From Acidovorax sp. (GTDB taxonomy: Bacteria > Pseudomonadota > Gammaproteobacteria > Burkholderiales > Burkholderiaceae_C): a DNA stretch of 14,471 bases. The DNA is taken from the NCBI GenBank assembly GCA_011620245.1, contig WOZN01000231.1:1-14471 (forward strand), in the 5' to 3' direction. How positions within the stretch are numbered: the first letter of the stretch is position 1; each line of letters opens with the position of its first letter. Both the position numbers and the translations under genes were made by a program. The notes beneath the pieces are model-generated. The model worked only from the letters and a program-made list of their open reading frames with translations, was not told where the DNA came from and did not search any database. Of this stretch, positions 6,591 through 14,124 are shown piece after piece.

Positions 6591-9329
6591 ATGTCAGCTC
6601 AGCCCGCCCCCATGGCCGGAAACGGCGCCGCATCTGCGCAGGATATTGACCAGCAGGAAACCCGGGAGTGGATGGATGCGCTCTCCGCCGTCATCGAAAA
6701 AGAGGGGCCGGAGCGTGCCCACTACCTGCTGGAACAGTTGCTCGAACACGCCCGCCAGAACAGCATCGACATGCCGTTTTCGGGCAACACGGGCTATGTG
6801 AACACCATCGAGCCCGAGCAGGAAGCCCATTGCCCGGGCAACATCGCCATCGAGAAGCGCCTGCGCGCCTACATGCGCTGGAACGCCATGGCCATGGTCG
6901 TGCGCGCCAACCGCCTGAACCCCGCCGACGGCGGCGACCTGGGCGGACACATCGGATCGTTTGCCTCGTTGGCCAGCATGTTTGGTGCGGGTTTCAACCA
7001 TTTCTGGCATGCCGAGAGCGAGGGCCACGGCGGTGACCTGCTCTACATCCAGGGCCACAGCTCGCCCGGCATCTACGCCCGCGCCTACCTGGAGGGCCGC
7101 CTGAACGAAGAGCAGCTCGACAGATTCCGCCAGGAAGTGGACGGCAAGGGCCTTTCCAGCTACCCGCATCCCAAGCTGATGCCCGAGTTCTGGCAGTTCC
7201 CCACCGTCTCGATGGGACTGGGCCCGCTGATGGCCATTTATCAGGCGCGTTTCTTGAAGTACCTGCATGCACGCGGCATTGCCAACACCGAAAACCGCAA
7301 GGTCTGGGCGTTCTGCGGCGACGGTGAGATGGACGAGCCCGAATCCCTGGGCGCCATCGGCCTGGCAGCCCGTGAGAGCCTCGACAACCTGGTGTTCGTG
7401 GTCAACTGCAACCTGCAGCGCCTGGACGGCCCGGTGCGCGGCAACGGCAAGATCGTGCAGGAGCTCGAAGGCGAATTCCGTGGCAGCGGCTGGAACGTCA
7501 TCAAGCTGCTGTGGGGCGCCGGCTGGGATGCGCTGCTGGCCCGCGACAAGACCGGCAAGCTCAGGCAACTGATGATGGAGACGCTCGACGGCGACTACCA
7601 GGCCATGAAGGCCAACGACGGCGCCTTTGTGCGCAAGAACTTCTTTGGCAAATACCCCGAGACGCTGCAGCTCGTCGAGCACATGACCGACGAGGAAGTG
7701 TTCGAGTTGCGCCGTGGCGGCCACGAGCCCACCAAGGTCTACGCGGCCTTCCATGCTGCCAACGGGCACAAGGGCCAGCCCACGGTGCTGCTGGTCAAAA
7801 CCGTCAAGGGCTACGGCATGGGCAAGGCCGGTGAAGGCAAGAACACCGTCCACCAGACCAAGAAGCTCAGCGACGAAGACATCAAGTACATCCGCGACCG
7901 GTTCGACATCCCGATTCCGGACAGCGAACTGCACAAGATTCCGTATTACAAACCTGCCGACGACACGCCCGAAATCAAGTACCTGCATGAGCGCCGCAAG
8001 GCGCTGGGCGGCTACCTGCCCAAGCGCCGCGTGAAGGCCGACGAGCATTTCACCGTGCCCGCCATCGAAACCTTCAAGGCCATCCTCGACCCCACGGCCG
8101 AGGGCCGCGAGATATCCACCACACAGGCCTATGTGCGCTTTCTCATCCAGTTGCTGCGCGACCAGGCCCTGGGCCCCCGCGTGGTGCCCATCCTGGTGGA
8201 CGAGGCCCGCACCTTCGGCATGGAAGGCCTGTTCCGCCAGATCGGCATCTACAACCCCAAGGGCCAGCTGTACACCCCGGTCGACCGCGACCAGGTGATG
8301 TATTACCGCGAAGACAAGGCCGGCCAGATCCTGCAAGAAGGCATCAACGAAGCCGGCGGCATGGCCAGCTGGATTGCTGCGGCCACCAGCTACAGCACCA
8401 ACAACCGCATCATGGTGCCGTTTTACGTGTATTACTCGATGTTCGGCTTCCAGCGCGTTGGCGACCTGGCCTGGGCGGCGGGCGACATGCAGGCGCGCGG
8501 TTTCCTGCTGGGCGGCACCTCGGGGCGCACCACGCTCAACGGCGAAGGCCTGCAGCACGAAGATGGCCACAGCCATATCCTGGCCAACACCATCCCCAAC
8601 TGCGTGACTTACGACCCCACCTTCGCACATGAAGTGGCCGTGATCATGCACCGGGGCCTCAAGCGCATGGTCGAGCAGCAGGAAAACGTCTTCTACTACA
8701 TCACGCTGCTCAACGAGAACTACCCCATGCCCGGCCTCACGGCGGGCACCGAAGAGCAGATCATCAAGGGCATGTACCTGTGCAAGCCGGGTGCAGTGCC
8801 ACCGCAGGGCAGCTCTGTTGCCGGTGACAAGCGTGTGCAGCTGCTGGGCTCGGGCACCATCCTGCGCGAATCGCTGGCTGCACAAACCCTGCTGGCGGCC
8901 GACTGGGGCGTGCAGGCCGATGTGTGGAGCTGCCCCAGCTTCAACGAGCTCACCCGCGAAGGCCAGGACGCCGACCGCTGGAACCTGCTGCACCCGCTGG
9001 AAACCCCGCGTGTGCCGTTTGTGGCGCAGCAGCTGGGCAACAGCTGCGGCCCGGTGGTCGCATCCACCGACTACATGAAGGCCTATGCCGAGCAGATCCG
9101 TCCTTTCATCCCCAAGGGCCGCACCTACAAGGTGCTGGGCACCGACGGCTTTGGCCGCAGCGACTTCCGCAGCAAGCTGCGCGAGCATTTCGAGGTCAAC
9201 CGCCATTACATCGTCGTGGCCGCCCTCAAGGCGCTGAGCGAAGACGGCGTATTGCCCGCCACCCGGGTGGCAGAGGCGATTGCCAGGTACAACATCCAGG
9301 CCGACAAGGTCAACCCGCTGTACGCGTAA
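6591..9329 (+). CDS. aceE: Pyruvate dehydrogenase E1, homodimeric type
   Basis: This is the thiamine-diphosphate-dependent E1 of the pyruvate dehydrogenase complex. It decarboxylates pyruvate and passes the acetyl group to the lipoyl domains of E2. At 912 residues it is close to the usual size (E. coli about 890). Visible motifs include GGHIGSFAS (His120), the ThDP/Mg site GDGEMDEP at 243-250 through NCNLQ at 272-276, a mobile-loop histidine H421 (GKNTVHQTKK, equivalent to E. coli His407), VDEARTFGMEG from 536, and GLQHEDGHSH later in the chain. ATG 6591 follows GGAGACAAGC, a strong ribosome binding site; an upstream in-frame TTG at 6564 lacks one. It is the first gene of the operon aceE-aceF-lpdA, with 101 bp before aceF. 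Confidence 0.98.
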   Translation: MSAQPAPMAGNGAASAQDIDQQETREWMDALSAVIEKEGPERAHYLLEQLLEHARQNSIDMPFSGNTGYVNTIEPEQEAHCPGNIAIEKRLRAYMRWNAMAMVVRANRLNPADGGDLGGHIGSFASLASMFGAGFNHFWHAESEGHGGDLLYIQGHSSPGIYARAYLEGRLNEEQLDRFRQEVDGKGLSSYPHPKLMPEFWQFPTVSMGLGPLMAIYQARFLKYLHARGIANTENRKVWAFCGDGEMDEPESLGAIGLAARESLDNLVFVVNCNLQRLDGPVRGNGKIVQELEGEFRGSGWNVIKLLWGAGWDALLARDKTGKLRQLMMETLDGDYQAMKANDGAFVRKNFFGKYPETLQLVEHMTDEEVFELRRGGHEPTKVYAAFHAANGHKGQPTVLLVKTVKGYGMGKAGEGKNTVHQTKKLSDEDIKYIRDRFDIPIPDSELHKIPYYKPADDTPEIKYLHERRKALGGYLPKRRVKADEHFTVPAIETFKAILDPTAEGREISTTQAYVRFLIQLLRDQALGPRVVPILVDEARTFGMEGLFRQIGIYNPKGQLYTPVDRDQVMYYREDKAGQILQEGINEAGGMASWIAAATSYSTNNRIMVPFYVYYSMFGFQRVGDLAWAAGDMQARGFLLGGTSGRTTLNGEGLQHEDGHSHILANTIPNCVTYDPTFAHEVAVIMHRGLKRMVEQQENVFYYITLLNENYPMPGLTAGTEEQIIKGMYLCKPGAVPPQGSSVAGDKRVQLLGSGTILRESLAAQTLLAADWGVQADVWSCPSFNELTREGQDADRWNLLHPLETPRVPFVAQQLGNSCGPVVASTDYMKAYAEQIRPFIPKGRTYKVLGTDGFGRSDFRSKLREHFEVNRHYIVVAALKALSEDGVLPATRVAEAIARYNIQADKVNPLYA

Positions 9330-9348
9330 ACCGCAACGGAGACAAACC

Positions 9349-9429
9349 TTGAACCCCCGCGCTCATATCCATTCGCTGCCCCCCGAGGGGGCGCATGCCT
9401 CCTTCGAGGCGGCCCGGCAGGAGGCATAA
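9349..9429 (+). CDS. Possible 26-codon ORF in the aceE-aceF spacer
   Basis: A frame beginning TTG at 9349, 6 bases after GGAGA (9338-9342), runs through the spacer repeat and stops with TAA at 9427-9429, one base before the aceF ATG. If translated it would couple aceE to aceF. The peptide (starting LNPRAHIHSL) resembles no known protein. It is largely encoded by a repeat, so it may simply be the remnant of a repeat insertion behind the old aceF ribosome binding site. The call is speculative. Confidence 0.2.
   Translation: MNPRAHIHSLPPEGAHASFEAARQEA
9378..9410 (+). repeat. Tandem hairpin repeat between aceE and aceF
   Basis: Two adjacent hairpins are visible: GCCCCC-CGA-GGGGGC (9378-9392) and GCCTC-CTTC-GAGGC (9397-9410). 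There is no T-tract, so simple termination is unlikely. The segment looks like a GC-rich palindromic repeat that I remember as widespread in Comamonadaceae intergenic DNA (unverified). In the transcript it could affect mRNA stability or the relative expression of aceE and aceF. AGGAGG at 9419-9424, the aceF ribosome binding site, follows immediately. Confidence 0.6.
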
Positions 9430-9430
9430 C

Positions 9431-11119
9431 ATGGCATTGGTAGAAATCCAGGTTCCGGACATCGGTGGCTTCGACGAAGTCGGCGTGATCGAATTGCTGG
9501 TCAAGCCCGGCGATACCGTCAAGGCCGAGCAGTCGCTGATCACGGTGGAGTCGGACAAGGCATCGATGGAGATTCCTTCGAGCCATGCTGGCGTCGTCAA
9601 AGAGCTGCGTGTGCAGGTCGGTGACAAGGTCAGGCAGGGCAGCGTGATCGCCGTGCTGGAGGCTGCGGGCGAGGCCACCGTTTCTGAACAAAAATCGGCC
9701 CCAGCGCCCGCTGCACAAGCGCCGACAGCTATCGAAATGCAAGCGCCTGCGGCACCGGCCGCCGCGCCTGCGGCCGGCGCTGGTGCCGTCGCTGGTGCCA
9801 TCGAAGTGCGCGTGCCCGACATTGGCGACTTCAAGGACGTCACCGTCATCGAGCTGCTGGCCAAGGCTGGCGACACCATCGAGCGGGATCAGTCGCTGTT
9901 CACCGTCGAGTCCGACAAGGCCTCCATGGAGATCCCTTCACCCGCCGCTGGCGTGCTCAAGGAGCTGAAGGTCAAGATTGGTGACACCGTCAATATCGGC
10001 GACCTGGTGGCCGTGCTGCAAGGTGCTGCAATGCCCGCACCCGTTGCAGCTGCCGCACCCGCGCAAGCGCCTGTGGCTGCATCTGCAGCCCCTGCAGTCG
10101 CCGCCGCCGCCGCAGCAGCAGCGCCTGTGGCTGCCGTGGCATCGGTGGCCATGCCAGCCCACCAGCCCGGCACGCCCACGGCAGGCCTGCCGCATGCCAG
10201 CCCCTCGGTGCGCAAATTTGCCCGCGAACTCGGTGTGCCGCTCGACGAAGTCAAAGGCAGCGGCCCCAAAGGCCGCATCACGCAGGACGACGTGGCGGCT
10301 TTCACCAGGCAGGTGATGAGCGGCGCCGCGCAGACCAAGGCGCAAGCCGCCAAGGCGCCCGCAGTGGCGGGTGGTTCCGGTATGGGCCTGGAGCTGCTGC
10401 CCTGGCCCAAGGTGGATTTCGCCAGGTTCGGCCCCGTGGAGCGCAAGGATATCTCGCGCATCAAGAAGATCAGCGGCGCCAACCTGCACCGCAACTGGGT
10501 CGTCATCCCGCATGTCACCAACCACGACGATGCGGACATCACCGACCTCGAAGCCTTCCGCGTTCAGTTCAACAAGGAAAACGAGAAGAGCGGCGTCAAG
10601 GTCACCATGCTCGCCTTCATGATCCGGGTCGCCGTGGCCGCGCTCAAGAAGTTCCCCGAGTTCAACAGCTCGCTCGACGGCGACCAGCTGGTGCTCAAGA
10701 ACTATTTCCACATCGGCTTTGCCGCCGACACGCCCAACGGCCTGGTCGTGCCCGTCATCCGTGACGCCGACAAGAAGGGCATCGTGCAGATCAGCCAGGA
10801 GATGGGCGACCTGGCCAGGAAGGCGCGCGACGGCAAGCTGGGCCCGGCCGACATGACCGGCGGCTGCTTTTCCATCAGCTCGCTGGGTGGCATTGGCGGG
10901 CGTTACTTCACGCCCATCATCAACGCCCCCGAAGTCGCCATCATGGGCGTGTGCAAGAGCAGCATCGAGCCCCGGTGGGACGGCAAGCAGTTTGCGCCGC
11001 GCCTCATGCTGCCCCTGAGCCTGAGCTGGGACCACCGCGTGATCGACGGCGCGTCTGCCGCGCGCTTCAACGTGTACTTTGCCTCGCTGCTGGCGGACTT
11101 CCGCCGCATCCTTCTCTGA
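9431..11119 (+). CDS. aceF: Dihydrolipoyllysine acetyltransferase E2 of pyruvate dehydrogenase
   Basis: This is the core of the complex. It transfers acetyl groups from lipoyl lysine to CoA and binds E1 and E3. The 562 residues comprise lipoyl domain 1 (2-78, lipoyl Lys43 in ESDKAS), an Ala/Pro linker (79-122), lipoyl domain 2 (124-198, Lys163), a long Ala-rich linker (199-250), a peripheral subunit-binding domain (about 254-290, SPSVRKFAREL...GRITQDDV) and the acetyltransferase domain (about 320-562) with the catalytic DHRVIDG (His535, Asp539). Two lipoyl domains is fewer than the three of E. coli. ATG 9431 follows AGGAGG and starts the first lipoyl domain cleanly. The first linker, about residues 85-103, is encoded by a copy of a dispersed palindromic repeat (9692-9738). 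Confidence 0.97.
   Translation: MALVEIQVPDIGGFDEVGVIELLVKPGDTVKAEQSLITVESDKASMEIPSSHAGVVKELRVQVGDKVRQGSVIAVLEAAGEATVSEQKSAPAPAAQAPTAIEMQAPAAPAAAPAAGAGAVAGAIEVRVPDIGDFKDVTVIELLAKAGDTIERDQSLFTVESDKASMEIPSPAAGVLKELKVKIGDTVNIGDLVAVLQGAAMPAPVAAAAPAQAPVAASAAPAVAAAAAAAAPVAAVASVAMPAHQPGTPTAGLPHASPSVRKFARELGVPLDEVKGSGPKGRITQDDVAAFTRQVMSGAAQTKAQAAKAPAVAGGSGMGLELLPWPKVDFARFGPVERKDISRIKKISGANLHRNWVVIPHVTNHDDADITDLEAFRVQFNKENEKSGVKVTMLAFMIRVAVAALKKFPEFNSSLDGDQLVLKNYFHIGFAADTPNGLVVPVIRDADKKGIVQISQEMGDLARKARDGKLGPADMTGGCFSISSLGGIGGRYFTPIINAPEVAIMGVCKSSIEPRWDGKQFAPRLMLPLSLSWDHRVIDGASAARFNVYFASLLADFRRILL
9692..9738 (+). repeat. In-frame dispersed repeat in the aceF interlipoyl linker
   Basis: The ordered blocks AAATCGGCC (9692), AGCGC (9703), AAGCGC (9717), GCTAT (9728) and GAAAT (9734) match those upstream of folD at 3071-3117, with spacing conserved to within one base. 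The copy is fully read through as part of the flexible linker between lipoyl domains 1 and 2. It contributes residues such as PTAIEM that are unlike the plain Ala/Pro around them. Confidence 0.6.
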
Positions 11120-11126
11120 ACCTTGC

Positions 11127-11159
11127 GGGACAGACCAAGGCAGCGCCTTGCTCTGTCCC
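11127..11159 (+). other. Strong stem-loop in the aceF-lpdA spacer
   Basis: GGGACAGA (11127-11134) pairs with TCTGTCCC (11152-11159). Inside it, CAAGGC (11136-11141) pairs with GCCTTG (11145-11150) around an AGC loop, giving 14 base pairs with a single C opposite C between the stems. No T-tract follows, and lpdA starts 18 bases later, so it is more likely an mRNA stability, processing or partial attenuation element than a full terminator. Confidence 0.7.
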
Positions 11160-11177
11160 CAACTGATTGGACAAAAG

Positions 11178-13058
11178 ATGGCAATCATTGACATCAAGGT
11201 GCCTGACATCGGCGACTTCGCCGAAGTGACCATCATCGAGGTGCTGGTCAAACCCGGCGACACCATCAAGGCCGAGCAAAGCCTGATCACCGTGGAGTCC
11301 GACAAGGCATCCATGGAGATCCCTTCCAGCCACGCGGGCGTGGTCAAGGAACTGCGCGTGAAGCTGGGCGACAAGGTCGCCGAAGGCTCGGTGCTGCTGA
11401 CGCTGGAGACCCTTGATGCGGCTCCGGCATCTGCTACTGAAAATGTAGCTGCCAGCGCTGAATCCAAGGCAGTTTCAGATATAAAAATACCTGAAACAAA
11501 AGCAGATAAAGCGCAAGCAGCTATTAATTATGTAGCACCTGGCTTTGCAGGCATGGCCGATCTCGATTGCGACCTGCTCGTGCTCGGCGGTGGCCCCGGC
11601 GGCTACAGCGCCGCCTTCCGCGCGGCCGACCTGGGGCTCAATGTCATCATCGTCGAGCGCTATGCCACCCTGGGCGGCGTCTGCCTGAACGTGGGCTGCA
11701 TCCCGTCCAAGGCGCTGCTGCATGTCGCTGCCGTCATGGATGAGGTGTCTCACCTGTCGGCGGCAGGCATCGACTTTGGCGCCCCCACCGTCAATGTGGA
11801 CACCCTGCGCGGCCACAAGGAAAAGGTCATCGGCAAGCTCACCGGCGGCCTGGCCGCCATGGCCAAGATGCGCAAGGTGACCACCGTGCGCGGCTACGGT
11901 GCCTTTGTGGGCCCCAACCATGTCGAGGTCGAAGAAACCACCGGCACGGGCCAGGACAAGACCGGCACCAAGAAGGTCATCGCCTTCCAGAAAGCCATCA
12001 TCGCCGCTGGCAGCCAGGCCGTGCGCCTGCCCTTCATGCCCGACGATCCGCGCGTGGTCGATTCCACCGGTGCCCTGGCGCTCCAGAATGTTCCGAAGCG
12101 CATGCTGATCCTGGGCGGCGGCATCATCGGCCTGGAAATGGGCACGGTGTACAGCACGCTGGGCGCGCGCCTCGATGTGGTCGAGATGATGGACGGCCTG
12201 ATGCAGGGCGCCGACCGCGACCTCGTCAATATCTGGCAGAAAATGAACGCCAGGCGCTTCGACCGCATCATGTTGAAGACGAAAACCGTGGGCGCCAGGG
12301 CCACACCCGAAGGCATCGAGGTGACGTTCGCCCCGGCGCAAGAGGGCGAGGCAGGAAGCAACGCAAGCGTTGCGGCCCCCGCGCCGCAGGTGTACGACCT
12401 GGTGCTGCAGGCCGTGGGCCGCAGCCCCAACGGCAAGAAGATCGCTGCCGACAAGGCCGGCGTGGCCGTGACGGACCGTGGCTTCATCAACGTCGATATC
12501 CAGATGCGCACCAACGTGCCGCACATTTTTGCCATCGGCGACATCGTGGGCCAGCCCATGCTGGCGCACAAGGCAGTGCACGAGGCGCATGTGGCGGCCG
12601 AAGTCATCGCCGGCGAGTTGCAGGGCAACAAGGAGCTGGCATCTGCCGCCTTCAACGCCCGCGTGATCCCATCGGTGGCCTACACCGACCCTGAAGTGGC
12701 CTGGGTCGGCCTCACGGAAGACCAGGCCAAAGCCCAGGGCATCAAGGTCAGCAAGGGCCTGTTCCCCTGGACGGCATCCGGCCGCGCCATCGCAAATGGC
12801 CGCGACGAGGGTGTGACCAAGCTGCTGTTCGACGACAGCCCGCAGGCCCATGGCCACGGCAAGATCCTGGGCGGCGGCATCGTCGGCACCCACGCCGGCG
12901 ACATGATCGGCGAGATTGCCCTGGCCATCGAAATGGGCGCCGACGCAGTGGACATCGGCAAGACCATCCACCCGCACCCCACGCTCGGTGAGAGCATAGG
13001 CATGGCGGCGGAAGTGGCGCACGGCAGCTGCACGGACATGCCGCCGCAGCGCAAGTAA
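11178..13058 (+). CDS. lpdA: Dihydrolipoyl dehydrogenase E3 with N-terminal lipoyl domain
   Basis: This flavoprotein reoxidises dihydrolipoyl groups of E2 with NAD. At 626 residues it exceeds a plain E3 (about 470) because an N-terminal lipoyl domain (2-78, Lys43) is fused through a linker (79-127). The FAD motif GGGPGGYSAA begins at 137. The redox-active cysteines are Cys169 and Cys174 (GGVCLNVGC), the NAD motif GGGIIGLEMG is at 313-322, and the catalytic pair His600 and Glu605 lies in HPHPTLGES. This fused E3 architecture is known from pyruvate dehydrogenase of Ralstonia eutropha (PdhL). ATG 11178 matches the lipoyl-domain start; its ribosome binding site is weak (TTGGAC), and an upstream frame extension to 11079 is spurious. 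The linker is built from an inverted pair of repeats (11433-11536), markedly more A/T-rich than the rest of the gene. Confidence 0.97.
   Translation: MAIIDIKVPDIGDFAEVTIIEVLVKPGDTIKAEQSLITVESDKASMEIPSSHAGVVKELRVKLGDKVAEGSVLLTLETLDAAPASATENVAASAESKAVSDIKIPETKADKAQAAINYVAPGFAGMADLDCDLLVLGGGPGGYSAAFRAADLGLNVIIVERYATLGGVCLNVGCIPSKALLHVAAVMDEVSHLSAAGIDFGAPTVNVDTLRGHKEKVIGKLTGGLAAMAKMRKVTTVRGYGAFVGPNHVEVEETTGTGQDKTGTKKVIAFQKAIIAAGSQAVRLPFMPDDPRVVDSTGALALQNVPKRMLILGGGIIGLEMGTVYSTLGARLDVVEMMDGLMQGADRDLVNIWQKMNARRFDRIMLKTKTVGARATPEGIEVTFAPAQEGEAGSNASVAAPAPQVYDLVLQAVGRSPNGKKIAADKAGVAVTDRGFINVDIQMRTNVPHIFAIGDIVGQPMLAHKAVHEAHVAAEVIAGELQGNKELASAAFNARVIPSVAYTDPEVAWVGLTEDQAKAQGIKVSKGLFPWTASGRAIANGRDEGVTKLLFDDSPQAHGHGKILGGGIVGTHAGDMIGEIALAIEMGADAVDIGKTIHPHPTLGESIGMAAEVAHGSCTDMPPQRK
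11433..11536. repeat. 104-bp imperfect palindrome encoding the LpdA linker
   Basis: Ends GCTAC (11433-11437) and GTAGC (11532-11536) and inner arms TTTCAG (11473-11478) and CTGAAA (11491-11496) share one centre. By eye, about 32 of the outer 50 positions per arm are complementary. The right arm has AAGCGC-N5-GCTAT (11509-11524), and the left arm has CAGCGC-N5-GCTAC on the minus strand (11460 to 11445). These are two inverted copies of the motif seen upstream of folD and in aceF. The frame stays open and encodes residues 86-120 between the lipoyl and FAD domains. Confidence 0.65.
12358..12373. repeat. Short palindrome within lpdA
   Basis: GCAACGC-AA-GCGTTGC is a 7-bp inverted repeat with a 2-base centre. 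It encodes part of a Gly/Ala/Ser-rich loop (about residues 388-403) in the NAD-domain region, just before YDLVLQAVGR. It may be a small insertion in a surface loop. Confidence 0.4.
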
Positions 13059-13099
13059 GCCGGAGCAAGGCCATGGCCGTCAAAAAGTTTCCAAAGGCC

Positions 13100-13118
13100 C
13101 CCGCCCACCCCGGGCGGG
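13100..13118. terminator. Convergent hairpin between lpdA and lysR
   Basis: CCCGCCC (13100-13106) pairs with GGGCGGG (13112-13118) around ACCCC. It lies 41 bp past the lpdA stop and 42 bp past the lysR stop on the opposite strand, as expected for a shared bidirectional terminator. No long T-tract follows on either side; the minus strand reaches a T-run (CTTTTTG, 13088 to 13082) only about 12 bases later, so strength is uncertain. Confidence 0.5.
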
Positions 13119-13160
13119 TGTAGCGGGGCTGTGACCGACGGCAGCGGCCAAATCGAAAAT

Positions 13161-14072
13161 TCACTGTGGGCTCGCAAACACCTGCAGCGCAAGCTTTCTG
13201 AAGTTGACGGCCGCGGGGCTTTCTGAATCGGGCATGCAGGCCAGTGCAAGCCCCACCGAAGCCTGCTCTGGCATGTCGATCAGTTGGCGATACACGATTC
13301 TTTCGCTCACATGGCGCTTCATGATCGACGGCACCAGCGCCACCCCAAGTCCGCTTTCCACCAGGGCCAAAACGGTTTGTATCTGCACCGCTTGCTGGGC
13401 CACGCGCGGGGTAAAGCCAGCCGTCTGGCAGGCAATCATCATGGCGCTGTGCAGGCCGGCGGCGCTGCTCGTGGGATGCTGTGCCGAGTAGATGATGAAA
13501 AGCTCGCTCGCCAGCTCGGCAAGTGCCAGCGGTCCCTTGGCTGCCAATGCATGCCCGCGAGGCAGCGCGGCCATGAACATATCCTTTTCAAGCGTTGCGA
13601 TCGTGGCTTTGGTGGGCGTCATCAACGGCACGCGAATCAGGCCCACGTCCAGACTGCGATCCTCCAGTTGCTGGACGATGCTGATCGACGTTCCCTCTCT
13701 GAGCACCAGCTCCACGCCAGGGTAGGCCACGCGGAACTGCGGTAACAGCCGCTGCAACAGACCGTGAATAGCCGACCCGACGAACCCGATCTCCAGACGG
13801 CCGCCCGTGCCGTCCATGGAATTGCTGGCCGCCTCGGTCAATTGCTCCCCATGAAAAAGCAGCTGTTTCGCCTCCTGCAGCACCATCTTGCCGCTCACAG
13901 TCAGAGTGACTCCGCTGGATGCGCGCAGGAACAGTTGCACACCCAGCTCTTCCTCCAGTTTCCTGATCGATACAGACAGCGCGGGCTGCGCGATGTGCAG
14001 CCGCTCTGCCGCCCGGTGAAAGTTCAACGTTTCCGACAGCACCACAAAATGCTTGATCCGCCTCAGGTCCAT
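13161..14072 (-). CDS. LysR-family transcriptional regulator
   Basis: This 303-residue LysR-type regulator has a typical length. The winged helix-turn-helix is at about 3-60 (LRRIKHFVVLSETLNFHRAAERLHIAQPALSVSIRKLEEELG), followed by a linker helix and a periplasmic-binding-like effector domain (about 90-300, beginning LEIGFVGSA and including LVESGLGVALVPS). The pattern is closest to the BenM/CatM/CbnR group that senses aromatic or dicarboxylate-like effectors, but the effector is not identifiable here. ATG 14072 follows GGAG at a 4-base spacing and starts at the canonical MDLRRIKHF. LysR targets are usually divergent neighbours, and on the right there is no divergent gene within the window, only a MITE-like element and A/T-rich DNA. 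It is convergent with lpdA, so it is not part of the pdh operon. Confidence 0.93.
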   Translation of the reverse strand: MDLRRIKHFVVLSETLNFHRAAERLHIAQPALSVSIRKLEEELGVQLFLRASSGVTLTVSGKMVLQEAKQLLFHGEQLTEAASNSMDGTGGRLEIGFVGSAIHGLLQRLLPQFRVAYPGVELVLREGTSISIVQQLEDRSLDVGLIRVPLMTPTKATIATLEKDMFMAALPRGHALAAKGPLALAELASELFIIYSAQHPTSSAAGLHSAMMIACQTAGFTPRVAQQAVQIQTVLALVESGLGVALVPSIMKRHVSERIVYRQLIDMPEQASVGLALACMPDSESPAAVNFRKLALQVFASPQ

Positions 14073-14124
14073 GGAGCTCCATTTCTTGATATCAAATTCA
14101 TATCGAAATCATCATGATCGCTGC

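Noticed and set aside
6594..9206. 870-codon open frame antisense to aceE, and similar long antisense frames at 709-2583, 9938-11467 and 11475-13022
   Set aside because: They mirror highly conserved genes in GC-rich DNA, where antisense frames stay open by codon bias. Their products are compositionally odd (rich in His, Gly, Ala, Val) and show no domains.
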